Made by a program: the position numbers and the translations under genes. Below, piece by piece: positions 1-11,976 of a DNA stretch of 64,000 nt (positions are counted from its first letter, which is position 1; the number at the start of each line of letters is the position of its first letter). The stretch lies in assembly GCF_000801105.2 (NCBI RefSeq), contig NC_079518.1, positions 21,866,800 through 21,930,799 of the forward strand. The letters run 5' to 3'. The notes under the pieces were generated by a model that did not search any database, had not been told where the DNA came from, and saw nothing but the letters and a program-made list of their open reading frames with translations. This stretch comes from Raphanus sativus (taxonomy: Eukaryota > Streptophyta > Magnoliopsida > Brassicales > Brassicaceae).

Positions 1-3000
1 ATTATAGGGTCTAGAAGACTCACAGAAAACTTCCCAAAAACCTTATAGCAATCCCACCTAAATTTTAGCAAAATTTAGAGTTCCCGCCTAAATTTTAGAA
101 GGATTTAGGTTTTCCGCCTAAATCTAAGTCTTCCAGAAGTCTTTCGGAAGTCTGCCAGAAGAAGTCTTCTTATGATTTAAATCTTAAAAATAATTAATAA
201 ATTTAATTAAAAAAATTGAAAGGAAAAAATCGAAATCATGTATTCATAACCATTTCTAAATGATGAAAATTTAGTTTTACTAAAAGTGAAATATTTTTAA
301 CATAGTTGGGTGAATTTACACTGAGTCATGAAGTCTTTGGTTTAGGGTTGGTAACATATCTTATAGTCTTGGTGGTATTTTTAGGGTCATAATTTTAAAT
401 CTTATCTTTTTAATTACTTTTTAATTTGATTTCTCTGTGATTAGTGACTATCTAATAACTTGATTAAAAAAATTATAAGTTTCTTTTAAGTTTAAAGAAT
501 GTTTTTTACTATTTAGTTAGTTATTTGATTTTAGGGTCAAAAATACTTTTTCGAAAGTCTTCTCTTAGAAGAATTCCCAAGAAGTCTTCTGTATCGAAAA
601 TATTTAACTTAATTGAATTTTTATCTCTATATATAAAGAAAATTTACACATTCTCTATATATATAAATGATTGCAACAAAAGTGTAATGTTTCCACTCTT
701 AAAATATCTAACCTTTATATCCTCTTAAATGATTGCAACAAATATAATATCTTTGCACATCAAAACACCAAACTTTATATCTTTTTTTTTTTTTGGCATA
801 TGTCTTCTCACTAATTTATTCTCTCTTTGCAGGTTTTTCATTACATGATTCTCATCTTTCACTCTTTTAAAGGTAGATCTATAAATTTTGGATATGTATT
901 TATGTGTTTGTGTATATGTTAGATTCTAAAAAGCTATAGATTCAACCTAGTGTGACTATTTTGTTAATTTTGTAAACATATAATTTTCATTTTTGATTTT
1001 TTTTCTCTCTTTTGAAGTCATTTGATTGTTTTTGAATTTGCAGAGTTTTTTAGATCTGAGATAGACTTTGAAAAGTTTCTCAGAAGACTATCGGAAGATT
1101 TTTTTGGGAAGTCTTCTAATACATTTTATGCTAGAAGACTTCCCATGAAGTTTTCCGAAGTCTTCTTGCCCAAAGTGGTATGAATTTTGGGTATGTATTT
1201 TGTGTATTTTATATATTAGATTCTAAAAAGTTACAAATTCAACCTAATGTGACTGTTTTTTTATTATCTAAACATAAAAAATATTTTGAAGTTTTATCTA
1301 TTTTGAAGTCATTTGAATGTTTTTGACTATGCAGATTTTTCAGATCTGAGACAAATTTTGGAAGATTTCTGAGACAACTTTTGGAAGACTCTCAGAAGAC
1401 TTCTTGGGAAATCATCTAACGTATTTTATGCTAGAAGACTTTCCATGAAGTCTCTAGTAAGTCTTCCAAAGTCTTCTGTCTAAAGTGGTATAAAAGGATG
1501 ATGTGAAATGGAGTCCAAGTTTATCTATGTTGAGGAATAATATATAGATGTGTAATAATTTTTTAATGGTCTTTTTATGATTTTTATTTGTACTATTTTA
1601 GTTGTGAATTCTTTTTAAACTTTAAAAGATGTTAATGAAAAGAATGGTAAATATGTTCACGTTTTTCCAAAAGTTCTTGACATCATTAAAGTTATTGATA
1701 CAACATACCAAAAAGTGTTTTTAACCATTGTACCCACTCATCACAAAACAAAACAACACAAAAACTTAGTAAAATTTGCTAAAAATAAGAGAGAAAACTT
1801 CTCAAGAAACCTTAGTTGAATTTACAAAAGATCAGAAATGAATTTTAAGTGAAAGTTGAAATTTTAAATCTCATGGAAGTTAAAAATTATATCTTATGAT
1901 CTAAAAGATACATTTAACCACATGACTTGATATTCTTGAAGTTACTTAACACTTTTTAAAATTAAAAAATACTTTGAAGTTACTTAACACTCTTGAAAAT
2001 CTAACATAGAAGACTTCTCGGATTAGCTAGAAACCTTAGAAAGCATGAATTTTGAAATCTCATAATATACATGAATTAACAAGATAATATTGAAAATTCA
2101 TGTTAAGTTTGAAGAAAATTGAAGTTTAATAAAGATTGGTGTAGAAGACTTCCTAAGAAGTCTTCTACTTAGGTCATTTTTGCAATTGCAAATTTACGAA
2201 GGAAGACTTTTTAAGAAGTATACTCTACAGAAGAAATCTTGAGAAGTCTTCATTTGTAAATATTGGCATACTTTAGAATTTAAATATTTCTCAAAAATGC
2301 AGGATATTGGATAAACAGGTTAATTTTGCAATTGACCAAAGTTTGTCAATATTTTGACTTTTTATAGAAGATTTCTCGTGAAGTCTTCTCGGGGAAGACT
2401 TCTATAGAAGTCTTTCCAAAGTCTTCTCAATGTCGTAAGAGGTCTATCTGAGATACTTTTGCAATTGACTATATTTGACTTTTTGAGAGAAGACTTCTTT
2501 AGAAGTATTCCATTAGAAGACTTCTAAAAAAGTCTTCTCTCGTAACCAAATGTTTGACCAATTGAGAAGAATTTTCAAGAAGTTTTCTCATTAATTTTAA
2601 ATATTTTATTATTATTTTTCAATTGCAAAAGTAATCCACGCAGACTTCTTAGGAAAATGAAAGGATTTTGGAAAAAACTTTCAGAAGACTTCTATTGAAG
2701 TCTTTTCCGAGAAGTCTTCTGTAAAAGGTCAAATTTCTGACAAACTTCGGTCAATTGCAAAACTAACTTGTTTATTCGAGAAGACTTCTCGATAAGTCTT
2801 TTGTGAGATTTTTTTTTAGATTTTTTTTCTTGGTGGATAGAAGTCTTCTTGGTGGAGAACACATCTAGAGAAGTCTTTTGAAAGTCTTCAGAAAGTATTC
2901 GTGAACAGATCTGAAAAAAACTATATCATACTTTGAACCTGTGAGATGACTTGCTTAGCTTCTCCAATCACCCAGAACTTCACTACAAAAGCTACCAAGT

Positions 3001-3410
3001 CGCTAATGACCAAGAATCATGAGCTTCAATGTCTCTATGAACCTTACAAAGCTTGGAATCAAAATCTTGGATTTTCGATGAATTAAAAAGAAAAGTGAAA
3101 GAGATGTAATTTGTGTGCATAAGTAATGAGATATGAAGAGTAAAAATTGAAACTTTGGTGCATTAAGACCTTCAAATTGGTTGTTCATGGTGGTTGGTGT
3201 ATTGATGGAAATGACAATGTTGTAAATATTTGGTAAAGATGAAGATGATAAGGTAAAAAACTCATTTTAAAAAAAAAAGTAATAGCATTTTTCGTGAATA
3301 ACTTGAATTTAAAGGCTAAATAGGGCAAACGAAAATTTCAAAAGCATGGATTATTTTTATGTTTGACTTGAAATTTTATGCCATATTTAAAAGAAGCCCT
3401 AAAATCACTG
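1..3410. repeat. GAAGTCTTC-rich repeat, copy A (cut by window start)
   Basis: About 3.4 kb of AT-rich DNA carrying dozens of AGAAGACTTC and GAAGTCTTCT motifs, which are reverse complements and often sit as facing pairs, so local hairpins are possible. Two tandem sub-blocks (about 830-1110 and 1170-1370) share TTAGATTCTAAAAAG, TTGCAG-like and AGATCTGAG signatures. The right end (about 3000-3410) matches, in reverse complement, the block at 29345-29770, and the match continues inward, so this is one arm of a distant inverted repeat pair. A 61-codon open frame starts at 3188 on the minus strand, but the same frame is full of stops in the other copy, so I do not call a gene. The family is not recognised. 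Terminal bases resembling GGG..TTTGCAAATAT hint at a non-autonomous Mutator-like element; this is inference. Confidence 0.75.
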
Positions 3411-5440
3411 CTTTAGTTTTGCTGTCAATATCGTATGTTTGGTCAATGAAGATGCTTATGATTAATATGATATTTCTAGTTGTCAAGAATATGCATTGAG
3501 TTTGCTGCAAGGTAAAAATCTACACTTGTTTGCTTTTCGTTTATAGCTTGAATTAGGCTTGGGCATGGCGTACCGTTCGGTTTGGGTCATGATTTTTGGG
3601 TTCAGCTCATTAGAAAATCTTCAAAAAAAAATTTCTATATTTGAAGTTTTAAAGTGTTCTTCTCCAAAAAATAAAACTTCAAAACTAACTTCAAAATTAG
3701 TTGTATTTTACACTATGGTCCTTATATTTGTCACAACTAATAAAAATTCATAAAACTTTTATAAATAACTAATACATTTATAAAATATTAATTAATAAAA
3801 TGAAATCTATCATATTATTAGTGCTCTTGTAATATTTAAATTTCTATAATAGTTATGTCTTCATGTACCTCTTCAAAAGTTTTTTTTATTAAGTTTGTTT
3901 TGTAATATTCTCCTTGTCTAATTTTACTTTTAAAAATAATATAAAGCTTGTTTTAAAATTTTTCTTTAATTTTATGTGTAAAACTTAAATTTATAGAAAT
4001 AAATTTGAAGATTAATGAGATATAAAAGTTTTTAAAGATTAAAATGAAAAATATTTAAGTCATAAATAGGATGTGTAATTGCAAAGAACAAAATGTAAAT
4101 AAAAAGATGAAACTTTAAATTTGAATTTTTGAGCAGTGACACTATATATTTGAAGTTTCACTACACAAAATTTTAAATTGAAGGTTGAAGTTCTTTTTTG
4201 GAGAGCAAAAAAAATTCATATTTGAAGTTATAAAGTGTCTTTTGGAGATGTTCTTAGACCATATTATTTTAGTTCGGAGAATAACAATTTAAATTCTAAT
4301 ATAATTTGTAATACATTTCAATTTTTGTTTGTAACCATACTTTTCGGGTTTGGGCAATTTCAGTTCAATTACCTTTAGATATCATATCAAAATATACACA
4401 AAATTTAGTATTTAGCATATTTATTTAAGTTTTAAATATATATTTTAGATATTATATTAAAATAAACATGAAACTGATAATTTGACACTTTTAGTTTCAA
4501 AAACTTATTTCAGATATTAATTTAAATGTTGGATCCAGTTTGTCCGGTTTCCAGGATTTTTGTATTTTTCAAGATAGCCATTCAATTTCAGTTAATAAAA
4601 TTTCGGATTCATATACATTTTATATCATCTTATAGGATCTATTCAGATATTTTAACATCTCTTATCATATACGGATTCAATTTTTTTGGTTTATATTCTT
4701 TTTTTTTGTTTTGTTTTGGTTCGGGTTTTGGGTTTTAGACTTTTTTCCCAAGTCTTGTTCGAACGGGACATAATACTTACATCCTCATAAACGATTAAAT
4801 ATTATTTTAAGATCCTGAAATTTACAAGTAAATTGCCTAACATCACATTTTAGTGATGTTTCATTTAGACACTGCTCATTGTATTCTGGAGACAATCAAC
4901 ATCAGTGTGAGCTTCACGTTTCAATATTGTCCTAGCAAAGTTGTTGTGTGACAACAAGTATGAATTACACATATCTTCTAATTCAATGTCTTTCATAGAC
5001 GCACAAAACGTAATAAAAAATTGACTATCACACCGTTTTAATACTAGCTTAAGAAATTTGTTCTAAACATGCTTTAAAACAAAATCAACACACATATTTA
5101 TTAAACTAAGCTTTATTTAAACATAGTATCTTACCACATAAACATAGTGTAAGGGTATGTCAACAGTGGAACCAGTTCCGGTTAGGGTCAATTGTATTGT
5201 GGTTGACATTGGTTTTATGTGCAGTGAGTTTGTGATATACTCTATGCTTTAATACGAGTTGTAAACACTTTACTTTTTTTTGCAACCGTACTTCATTAAA
5301 ACCAAAATGGGCAACAAAGTGTTACAAAGGAACAAGTTATAAGCTCAACTAAAGCCAAAGAACAACACAAAATTCAACAGTACACTTTCGGTTCAAAGAA
5401 AAAAAAAAGAATTCAACACTACACACATCAATAAGACTTT
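3411..5440. other. Intergenic, repeat-derived, no gene
   Basis: Apart from the MITE listed separately (3613-4253), this stretch shows only AT-rich DNA. Around 3550-3605 and 4330-4745 lie GTTCGGTTTGGG and TTCGGGTTTGGG type phrases, which are parts of one older dispersed repeat that the MITE interrupts. The segment near 5275-5400 has a LINE 3'-end look (CATTAAAACCAAAATGGGC) but no coding trace. No tRNA or supported open frame is seen. Confidence 0.5.
3613..4253. mobile_element. Tourist/PIF-Harbinger-like MITE
   Basis: A 641-bp non-coding element flanked by TTA on both sides (3610-3612 and 4254-4256), the target duplication expected for PIF/Harbinger elements. The ends are imperfect inverted repeats: GAAAATCTTC on the left, and GAACATCTCC when the right end is read on the minus strand. 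Both then run into copies of TATTTGAAGTT and AAAGTGTTCTTCTCC / AAGACACTTT-like phrases. It has no coding capacity and sits inside an older dispersed repeat. Confidence 0.65.
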
Positions 5441-5997
5441 TTCTTGGATTCACCCCCTAGGGTGAACCTTTAGGTTCACCAACCAATAGGAATTAGTTAT
5501 TTTAGATTGAGAATCTTTTGAAAAAGGAAACAAAATAATTGTTGAGTTATATTATGTTTTAAAATAAAAAAGTAAAAATAGATAAAAGTAATAGTAATTG
5601 TATAAATGTATTTAAAAAAAAACTATATATAAATCTTAAGGTTTAGAATTTATCTAAAGGTTTAAGATTTAGAATTAAAAAATTCAGTGTTTTTATGATT
5701 TAGAGTTTGATATTGATGAATTAGAGTTTATGATTTATCCAAGGGTTTAGGGGTTACCCAAGGGTTTAGGGGTTAGGATTAGGGTTTAGGGTATAGTTTT
5801 TTGCTGGCGGATTTAAAATTATTTTTCAAAAATTTGTTTTATGTTAATTACTATTTTTATTTATTTTACATTTATTTTAAAAACATAATGCAATTTGACA
5901 ATTATTTTGTTTCCTTTTTAAAAGATACTCAATCTAAATAACAAATTTCTATTGGTTGGTTAACCTAAAGGTTCATCCTAGGGGGTGAACCCAAGAA
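5441..5997. mobile_element. MITE with long inverted repeats and telomere-like core
   Basis: The left arm starts TTCTTGGATTCACCCCC. The right arm read on the minus strand starts TTCTTGGGTTCACCCCC. The arms stay aligned for over 100 bp, through CCAACCAATAG, TTTAGATTGAG and GGAAACAAAATAATTG. The core at about 5640-5795 holds degenerate plant telomere units (GGTTTAGGGGTTA, GGGTTTAGGG). No open frame is present. A target duplication was not evident, so the exact outer bases are uncertain by a few positions. Confidence 0.75.
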
Positions 5998-6544
5998 TAA
6001 CTCCATCAATAATACGTGTAGTAAGTAAGACTATTTCAGTAGTCGTCAAATAATTAGGGTGAGCCATTGACGTCATTAATCAGAGTTTTATTAGGACAAA
6101 ATGCTCAAATACGCTTACTAGAAAAAGTATAATTTCATATACTCTTACTTATTTTTAGATACTTTTTTCTTAAGAAAATATTTTTTTTTTAATTTTACTC
6201 TCAAAAGTCTGATATGCTCTTATTTTGATAAATTTTAGTTTGTCATACTCTTAATGAATCTAATATATTTTTCATTTAATCTATACTCTTAAGAACTATC
6301 ATTAAAACAATTACACACTTATTGCATTTAACCAATCATAAAGTGTTTCTAATTTTTCTTAACTATATTCTCTCTTTCGCCGACCACCACTGTTTCGGGA
6401 ACAGCCTTGTTTCAACATTGTTTCAGCATTGATTCTTTTTTTTCCATTTGATTCAATTTGTATCCAACAATACATTAAGCACTACATTCTTACCCAGCAC
6501 TACATTAAGCACTATATGTTTTCCAATTGATTGAATATGTCGCT
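5998..6544. other. AT-rich spacer, no gene
   Basis: No open frame or RNA gene is seen. A phrase with ACTCTTA-type motifs recurs between 6110 and 6310 (TATACTCTTA, CATACTCTTA), which suggests a subterminal region of the decayed Mutator-like element whose transposase relic follows. The ends of that element could not be fixed. Confidence 0.35.
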
Positions 6545-6740
6545 AATGGTATAACTTTGTAAAACTACATTGGTACAACTGGTATAACTTAGTATTAGTA
6601 GAACAGTAAAACTATAAAATTTTGTATAACTAGGTTAGTAAGACTTTGTAAAACTGTAAATCATGGTATAACTATTGTGATAAAATTGTATAGTTTGGTG
6701 TAACTATATTAGTAAAAGTGCATAACTTGGTATAACTCTA
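6545..6740 (+). repeat. Imperfect short tandem repeat (GGTATAACT..GTAAAAC)
   Basis: About ten irregular repeats of a 15-25 bp unit around GGTATAACTTTGTAAAAC directly precede the transposase relic. Single related copies recur after it (7850-7880 and 8180-8200), consistent with subterminal repeats of one transposon. Confidence 0.55.
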
Positions 6741-6765
6741 TTATTATCACTTTAGTTTTTAGGAG

Positions 6766-7680
6766 ATGATGGGTTCTTCTACCACAAACAAACATTTTGA
6801 TTAAGAAGGAAACAATTCAAAAACCGAAGATGATTATGAATGGACTCCAAATAATGGTCGATTGTATGCTATATCGTTTATGGCATTATCAATGGAGGAC
6901 TATTCAATGTTGGTAGATTGGATATGCATGAAGATAGCCATATATCCATGTAAAAAATACTGAATTTGAGTTACATTCCATTGGTAGTGAAACCTAAGAG
7001 GCAATCATATATCTTCGATGATGAATATGTGTTTTTTTTATCTAACAACACTGAATAAAGAACTAAGAATAAGTATTCTGCATGTAGAGGGTATTATAGA
7101 ACTGGAAATAATTCTAAGTACCGAGCAACTTTCAAAGAAAAGATAGCAATTTCATATGAAGGTAATTATATTGAGCTTTCGGTCTATATACTGCCATCAA
7201 AGAAGCATAACAACATCTTAAGGTGATTGAGCCAGTGGATAAAGTAGTAATTCAAGATGGAGATGATGTGGGTATTGGTTTGGAGAACGTGGAGTGGAGA
7301 ACATGGAGTGGAGAAAGTCCATAGCCACGTCGGCAGTCGTGATATTTGTGATTATGTTGTGCTTCCACGTGTTGTAGAATAAATTCGACGTGTGGTGGGT
7401 ATGTGTATTGACATCGGTTATGAATTTCCAAATAAAGAAGCGGTGAAAGATTTAGTTGATAGAGCATAAAAAGAACTGCTTTGAGATTGTTGTTTTGAAC
7501 TCTTATAAGGCTCGATATGTGGTGAAATGTCGAGCAGCGAAAGAAGGTTGTCAATGGTATTTAAGAGCTACAAAAGTTAGTAATTCTGATATGTACTCGA
7601 TTAAAACATACAAAAAGATACATACATGCTCTCAAACAAGTTCATGTTCAGTAAGGAAAAGGAAATAAACGTATTTCAAC
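6766..7680 (+). pseudogene. Mutator-like (MULE/MuDR) transposase N-terminal relic
   Basis: Broken coding DNA in several frames. The best-preserved part (7456-7668) reads FEIVVLNSYKARYVVKCRAA, then a CxWYLRA motif and an HTC ending. This is the MuDR N-terminal zinc-binding pattern (KxRYVVKC..GCxWxLRA..HxC). Just upstream (about 7410-7460) another frame gives IGYEFPNKEAVKDLVDRA, the usual preceding helix, so a frameshift lies near 7460. Further upstream, 6840-7060 reads as acidic and DDEYV-like segments with internal stops. The catalytic DDE domain is absent. A MULE origin is well supported by the motif; function is clearly lost. Confidence 0.7.
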
Positions 7681-9110
7681 TACAAAGGAGAAAAAGTTCT
7701 TCAAGATGATAATCCGAGAGAAACACAATTCAACTGATCAAAAGGAACAGAAGGCCCACAAGGAATGCAAGGCTCACGAGAAACACAAGGAAAAAAAAAG
7801 TTACGATGAACAAAAAGGTCACAAGAAACCTTGTTTTAATGTTTGTTTTATAGTTGTATAACTAAGTGAAACTTGGTAAAACTGATAAAATTCCAGAAAA
7901 ATAGAAATGGAGATAACATTCTAAATTTGTTTACTTTTTTACAAGTATACACATTATTCTAATAATGATAAACATATTTGTGATTTAAATTCAAAAGAAT
8001 AATTATATTTAAAATTCTGATACTTGTTTGATTGTTTACAAGTATTACCTTATACGATATTTAAATTCAGAAGAATAATTTGTGGTATTGGCTTTATGAT
8101 ACTATAAAACATATATTTCATGAAATTAACTATATTCTTTCATAGTTAAATAAGAAATGATTGTAGAAAATTGAATATAAGTGGTATAACGATAGTATAA
8201 TTATCTGGGAGTATATACTTTACTTGCAAGAACTTTGAGGTAATCAGTCTGACTTTGATTCATTTTAGATTGAACCTTTAAAGTGGATAAATCAGGGAAG
8301 GACTATGATTCAATTTAGATTTTTATCCTTATGAGCGTATATATCAGGGACTGACTTTGATTCATTTTAGAGTTTGATCCTTAAGAGAGGATATAATAGA
8401 GTTTTGGGTTATACGTGCATAACGATTGCCTCACTTTCGTCAACCATTGGTTTTTGGTGTCCAAGAAGAGGTTCATCGGCTAAGGAAGCATGCGAATAAG
8501 ATGGCTGATGAGATTGCAGATCTTAAGGAGCTTATATCCCGTCGTCCATGAGATCATGATCATGGCTTGCATGATTTTATGTCATGTGTCTGTTTTGAAT
8601 CCAGTTGTTTTGTTAAGACTTGTCTATGGTTAACTAGTTTAACCAGTTTTTATGTTGTTATTGTCAAAACTAATATATGATTAACTTGTTTTCAGATCTT
8701 ATTTGTTTAATTTGTTAAATAAAGTACTTCTAAGTTTTACAAATTTTTCAACTTCTAAGCGACCATGAGGATTGAAGGTCCCAACAATGGAGGGAATATA
8801 GTGATAATTGTATGTTGTCTAATTTTTATTGTCATGATATTTTTAAGGATTTGTTTATAAAAATAATTTGAATATCTATCAAGTTTTTACAATTATAAGT
8901 TCTTAAAATGTATTTCTATGTTTTACAAAGTTAAAACGAAAAATTAATTTTTTTAAAGTTGTACCCAGTTGCAAAGAACACAACCGAAGAGTCACATGCA
9001 TGGAGAGTATACCATAGAGTCGCTTACATTGGGGCTTTGATTCCATTATTACCGAATATTCGCATACATTGGGACTTTAATTACATTACTAAATTGGGAC
9101 TGATTCCATT
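7681..9110. other. Gene-free spacer with a coiled-coil coding trace
   Basis: Mostly AT-rich. At about 8449-8551 a short frame (plus strand) reads FGVQEEVHRLRKHANKMADE, continuing about 11 residues to a stop. It is rich in charged heptads, but the frame before it is broken. I cannot name its parent. No other gene is supported here. Confidence 0.35.
8236..8395 (+). repeat. Imperfect tandem repeat, three units of about 55-60 bp
   Basis: Three successive copies of a unit containing CTGACTTTGATTCATTTTAG and a TTGATCCTTA-type tail, with substitutions between units. Non-coding. Confidence 0.6.
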
Positions 9111-9285
9111 ATTATAAATACCCCAACCTTCATTTGAGAAAATAAATCAAAGTATCTGAAGAAGAATTCTCTCTTCGCTCGTTTCTTGATCAATATCTGA
9201 ATTCAAGTAAGAAACCTTCTCCATTTCTTTTAATCTTATAGGCCAGAGTATTTTTTTGATTGGACTTGATTTCATTTACACAGAC
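9110..9285 (+). promoter_or_regulatory. Relic promoter and 5' leader with intron
   Basis: A TATA box (TATAAATA at about 9114-9121) is followed by a pyrimidine-rich leader with AAGAAGAATTCTCTCTTCGC. A plausible intron runs from GTAAG near 9210 to TTTACACAG at 9275-9283. The first ATG follows at 9286. This is the expected start of a plant gene, which a solo LTR interrupts 40 bp later. Assignment rests on spacing and motifs only. Confidence 0.45.
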
Positions 9286-10880
9286 ATGTTAAGATGTCAT
9301 GATCCACGGACGAACGCAGAAAGAAGGTTGATATACCATGAATTTGACCCACTTTTAGTCATGGTATATTAGTGTTTTAGGATATATTATTTTTGGGTCT
9401 ATATTGCATATTTATAAGTTCAGGAGCTAATGGAAGAAAGATGATGACTTTGAAGTATTTTGGAGCACTTTAGAGTTCATACCCGAGAGGACCATATCGA
9501 CCACCCAAGGTCGACAAGGAGAGACGCGCGTCGATCGATGCACACTTAGTGCTATCAATCGATACTTAACCGCATAAGCTCGGATTTGGTCACAGCCGAC
9601 TTGAAGCCCAATACACCATCTATTGACCAAAATGCCCCTGACTAGTTTTAACCTAATTTTCTTAGTATTTATGTCTTGTCTATGTGTTTTGAGCACAAGC
9701 ACGGTTTTTACAAGAGTTTTCTTAGTTTCTTTGTTTTTTGTGAGAGAGAGAGTTATCAAATTGAGAGCAATCTTGAACATCTTTTATTCTATTCTATCCA
9801 TGAATCTTTTTATGATTATGCTTGTGTTTTGCTTAGCCAAGTCTGAGTAAACACCTTTGTTAGATTTAGAATTCAAATAGGTATGAGGGATTAGCCCAAA
9901 ATATGATTACCTGAGCATGCAATATATTCATCTTAGAAGATCATGCATAATGCTTGTGTAGGAGTAGCTAACCTACATATGAATACATAGATATCAATCC
10001 TTGGATCTATCTTCTCTGAGCTAGTAATTTATCTGGAACAATCAACAGCTGACTTTGTAAATTACTTGGCGAACTGTATTCAACCACACGCTTAAAGCTT
10101 ACTAGTAGCGCAATCGATCGATACTCCTATAGAGTAATCGATCGATAGACGCGGGGCACATGTCGATCGACAGCCCACCGATCGACGCCCTAATCTATGA
10201 CTCGCCAAAGGGGTGTTTCATCAGTTCTAGTAATAGGTAGTCACAACGACAGTTGGGCTATTGCTTAGTTGGGTTCTTTAACATCATGCAAGCATCTCAC
10301 ATAGGCATTCATACCTCTATAATCTCGATAACCATCCTGATAACCTGAATAGTAACCTAAGTCTAGCTACTTAAATCATACTTGTTAACCCAAATCAAAT
10401 CATCATTGAGTAATTGTCCTGCTCAAACCAGTTTCCTATTTACTTTTATTTACTGTTTAAAAAATCTCCAACCTAGTTTAGTTAAGATAAGATCTACTGA
10501 TTCCTCAACTCCCTGTGGATTCGATCCCTAATTAATTACTACAATTGACCTCTTTTGATGAGAGTAATATTGCTATAGGGTAATTTGAGCAAGTATCAAA
10601 GGTTTCAAGAAATGAAAAGCGGAAACAAAGGAACACTATAAGGCGATATTTCACATGATGAAGGATCAGATGAAAGAGAATGAGGATATGCACTCAGTAT
10701 AAACTGAGGTATACTGTATTTCTGATCAAATAGAGTTACTAGAAAATATGATGGAGAATGAGGCACTTTTCGACGTGAAGGCGGAGAGTCTCGAAGCTAA
10801 GCTTCTCCTCACATAGGAGAAGTTAGCAACTGTCAAAGTCCCGTATATTTACTGGGACAAGATTGAGTATAAGCTTTGAG
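9286..10880 (+). pseudogene. Unidentified coding relic split by a solo LTR
   Basis: The flanks of the solo LTR (9286-9328 and 10604-10880) read together as a short, charged, coiled-coil-like sequence. After the LTR, one frame gives MMKDQMKENEDMHSV, then a stop, then phrases such as QIELLENMMENEALFDVKAE and another stop before EKLATVKVPYIYWDKIEYKL. At least two stops and a probable frameshift are present besides the insertion, so it is dead. I do not recognise the family. The upstream TATA box and leader intron suggest it was once an expressed gene. Confidence 0.4.
9329..10598 (+). mobile_element. Solo LTR, Ty3/gypsy-like
   Basis: A 1,270-bp unit beginning TGATATACC and ending AAGTATCA, flanked by a perfect 5-bp direct repeat AAGGT (9324-9328 and 10599-10603). 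It has TG..CA termini, internal TCGATCGAT-rich motifs that also occur in Brassicaceae gypsy LTRs, and a CTCCCTGTGGATTCGATCCC phrase near its 3' end. There is no internal domain or second LTR, so it is a solo LTR left by LTR-LTR recombination. The open frames within it are incidental. Orientation is inferred from the position of the CCCTGTGGATTCGATCC phrase. Confidence 0.85.
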
Positions 10881-10960
10881 TATCCCTTTTCATGCCTTCT
10901 AAGTTAAAACTTTTTAATATATTTGTGTTTTATGTTTGTTTTCTGAATCTTAAAACACTA

Positions 10961-10974
10961 GGGGGGGGGGGGGG
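10961..10974. repeat. Poly(G) run, 14 bases
   Basis: Fourteen consecutive G at the outer edge of the following repeat (GGGTGTTCC...). Such a run is unusual in this AT-rich setting; its exact length may be affected by sequencing. Confidence 0.8.
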
Positions 10975-11390
10975 TGTTCCATTTAAAGTTTAAGGTGATT
11001 GGGTTTTTAATGATGTTTTAGATGATTTCAATAAATCGTAGAGACTCTATCACCTAAAACCATATGATTTGAGTTTTAATTTTTTAACTAAGAAACTTCA
11101 CCCAAACACTCTAAAATCACTTGAAAACTTTAAGGAGGGTGTATTGAATTGAAGATTTTAAAGTGTTTTGGTTTTGTTTTAAAATCTCCTGTTATTCAAC
11201 TAATGATTTCTATTATTTTTTTCAAATCATGTGTTATTGAATATGACATTTGTCTAAACTCATTTAAAATCACTTGCAATTCACTGTTATTCAATTAACA
11301 ATTTATAAAAGCTAAATCAAATCCACTGTTATTCAAACATAAACAATTTTAATAAGAAAACACTATGAAAAGGATTTGAAGCAAACATTT
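10975..11390. repeat. Dispersed repeat, copy 1 (GGGTGTATTGAATT family)
   Basis: Non-coding block with GGAGGGTGTATTGAATTGA at about 11133 and many CTGTTATTCAA phrases. The same phrases occur in reverse complement at 12945-13306, on the far side of the zinc-finger relic. The internal arrangement (GGGTGTATT arms, ATTTTAAA stretches) suggests a MITE family, but I could not fix terminal repeats. Confidence 0.6.
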
Positions 11391-11397
11391 TTATTAT

Positions 11398-11900
11398 TTT
11401 CAGTCAAAACTGCCGTTGCTCAAATCCCACCTCTGGACCTGTTATTTGGAAAGACCAAAAATCAAAATTAAAAAACTGGCCAGAGGAAAAGACGATATCT
11501 CAAGCACAACTGTGACCACAAAGGTGACGATGAAGCTCAGACCTTTGTTACTGTTACTCCACCACCCTCTCTTTAAAACTAGCATCTACACCAGAAAATT
11601 TGCACCTACACCTCTCTGTTGACTCGAACCCGACTCTCTCAAATTTTCTCACACAAGCATGATGGTGACGATGAAGCTTCTGCAGTCTTCATCGATTCCT
11701 TATCAGGATTCTCGATATCATCCACTGAGCTTCAGATTATGGCCAAACCAATGGTGGCCAGGATTCATCGTGATTTGGGTGTCCAACAAGGTGACGCCAC
11801 TGCTCGGGCTGCCTAATTCTGTCTATAATAGAGCTAGTGTAAGATTCAATGCTTCTCAATATGAATACGCAAGGTCCGAGTAATAATTATGTAGCAGCTT
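11398..11900 (+). other. Coding-like segment, not identified
   Basis: Higher GC than its surroundings, with two phrases around GGTGACGATGAAGC (about 11521 and 11664) that look like a partial duplication. Frames include DGDDEASAVFIDSLSGFSIS and later MAKPMVARIHRDLGVQQGDA, each ended by stops. It may be the 5' part of the zinc-finger relic or a separate captured fragment. No family is recognised. Confidence 0.3.
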
Positions 11901-11976
11901 TGTTATTGTGCCATATCTACTATTTTGATGGCACTGACAAAGAAGGGTAAAGGAGTTTGTGGTGGGGAAGTTTTAG

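Noticed and set aside
3003..3188. 61-codon minus-strand frame in the motif-rich repeat
   Set aside because: The matching segment in copy B (29540-29770) has several stops in this frame, so it is not conserved as protein.
5746..5795. A true interstitial telomere
   Set aside because: The TTTAGGG-like units are degenerate and confined to the core of a MITE with clear inverted ends.
9427..9850. Overlapping 117- and 75-codon frames on opposite strands
   Set aside because: Both lie inside the solo LTR and match no retroelement protein; incidental.
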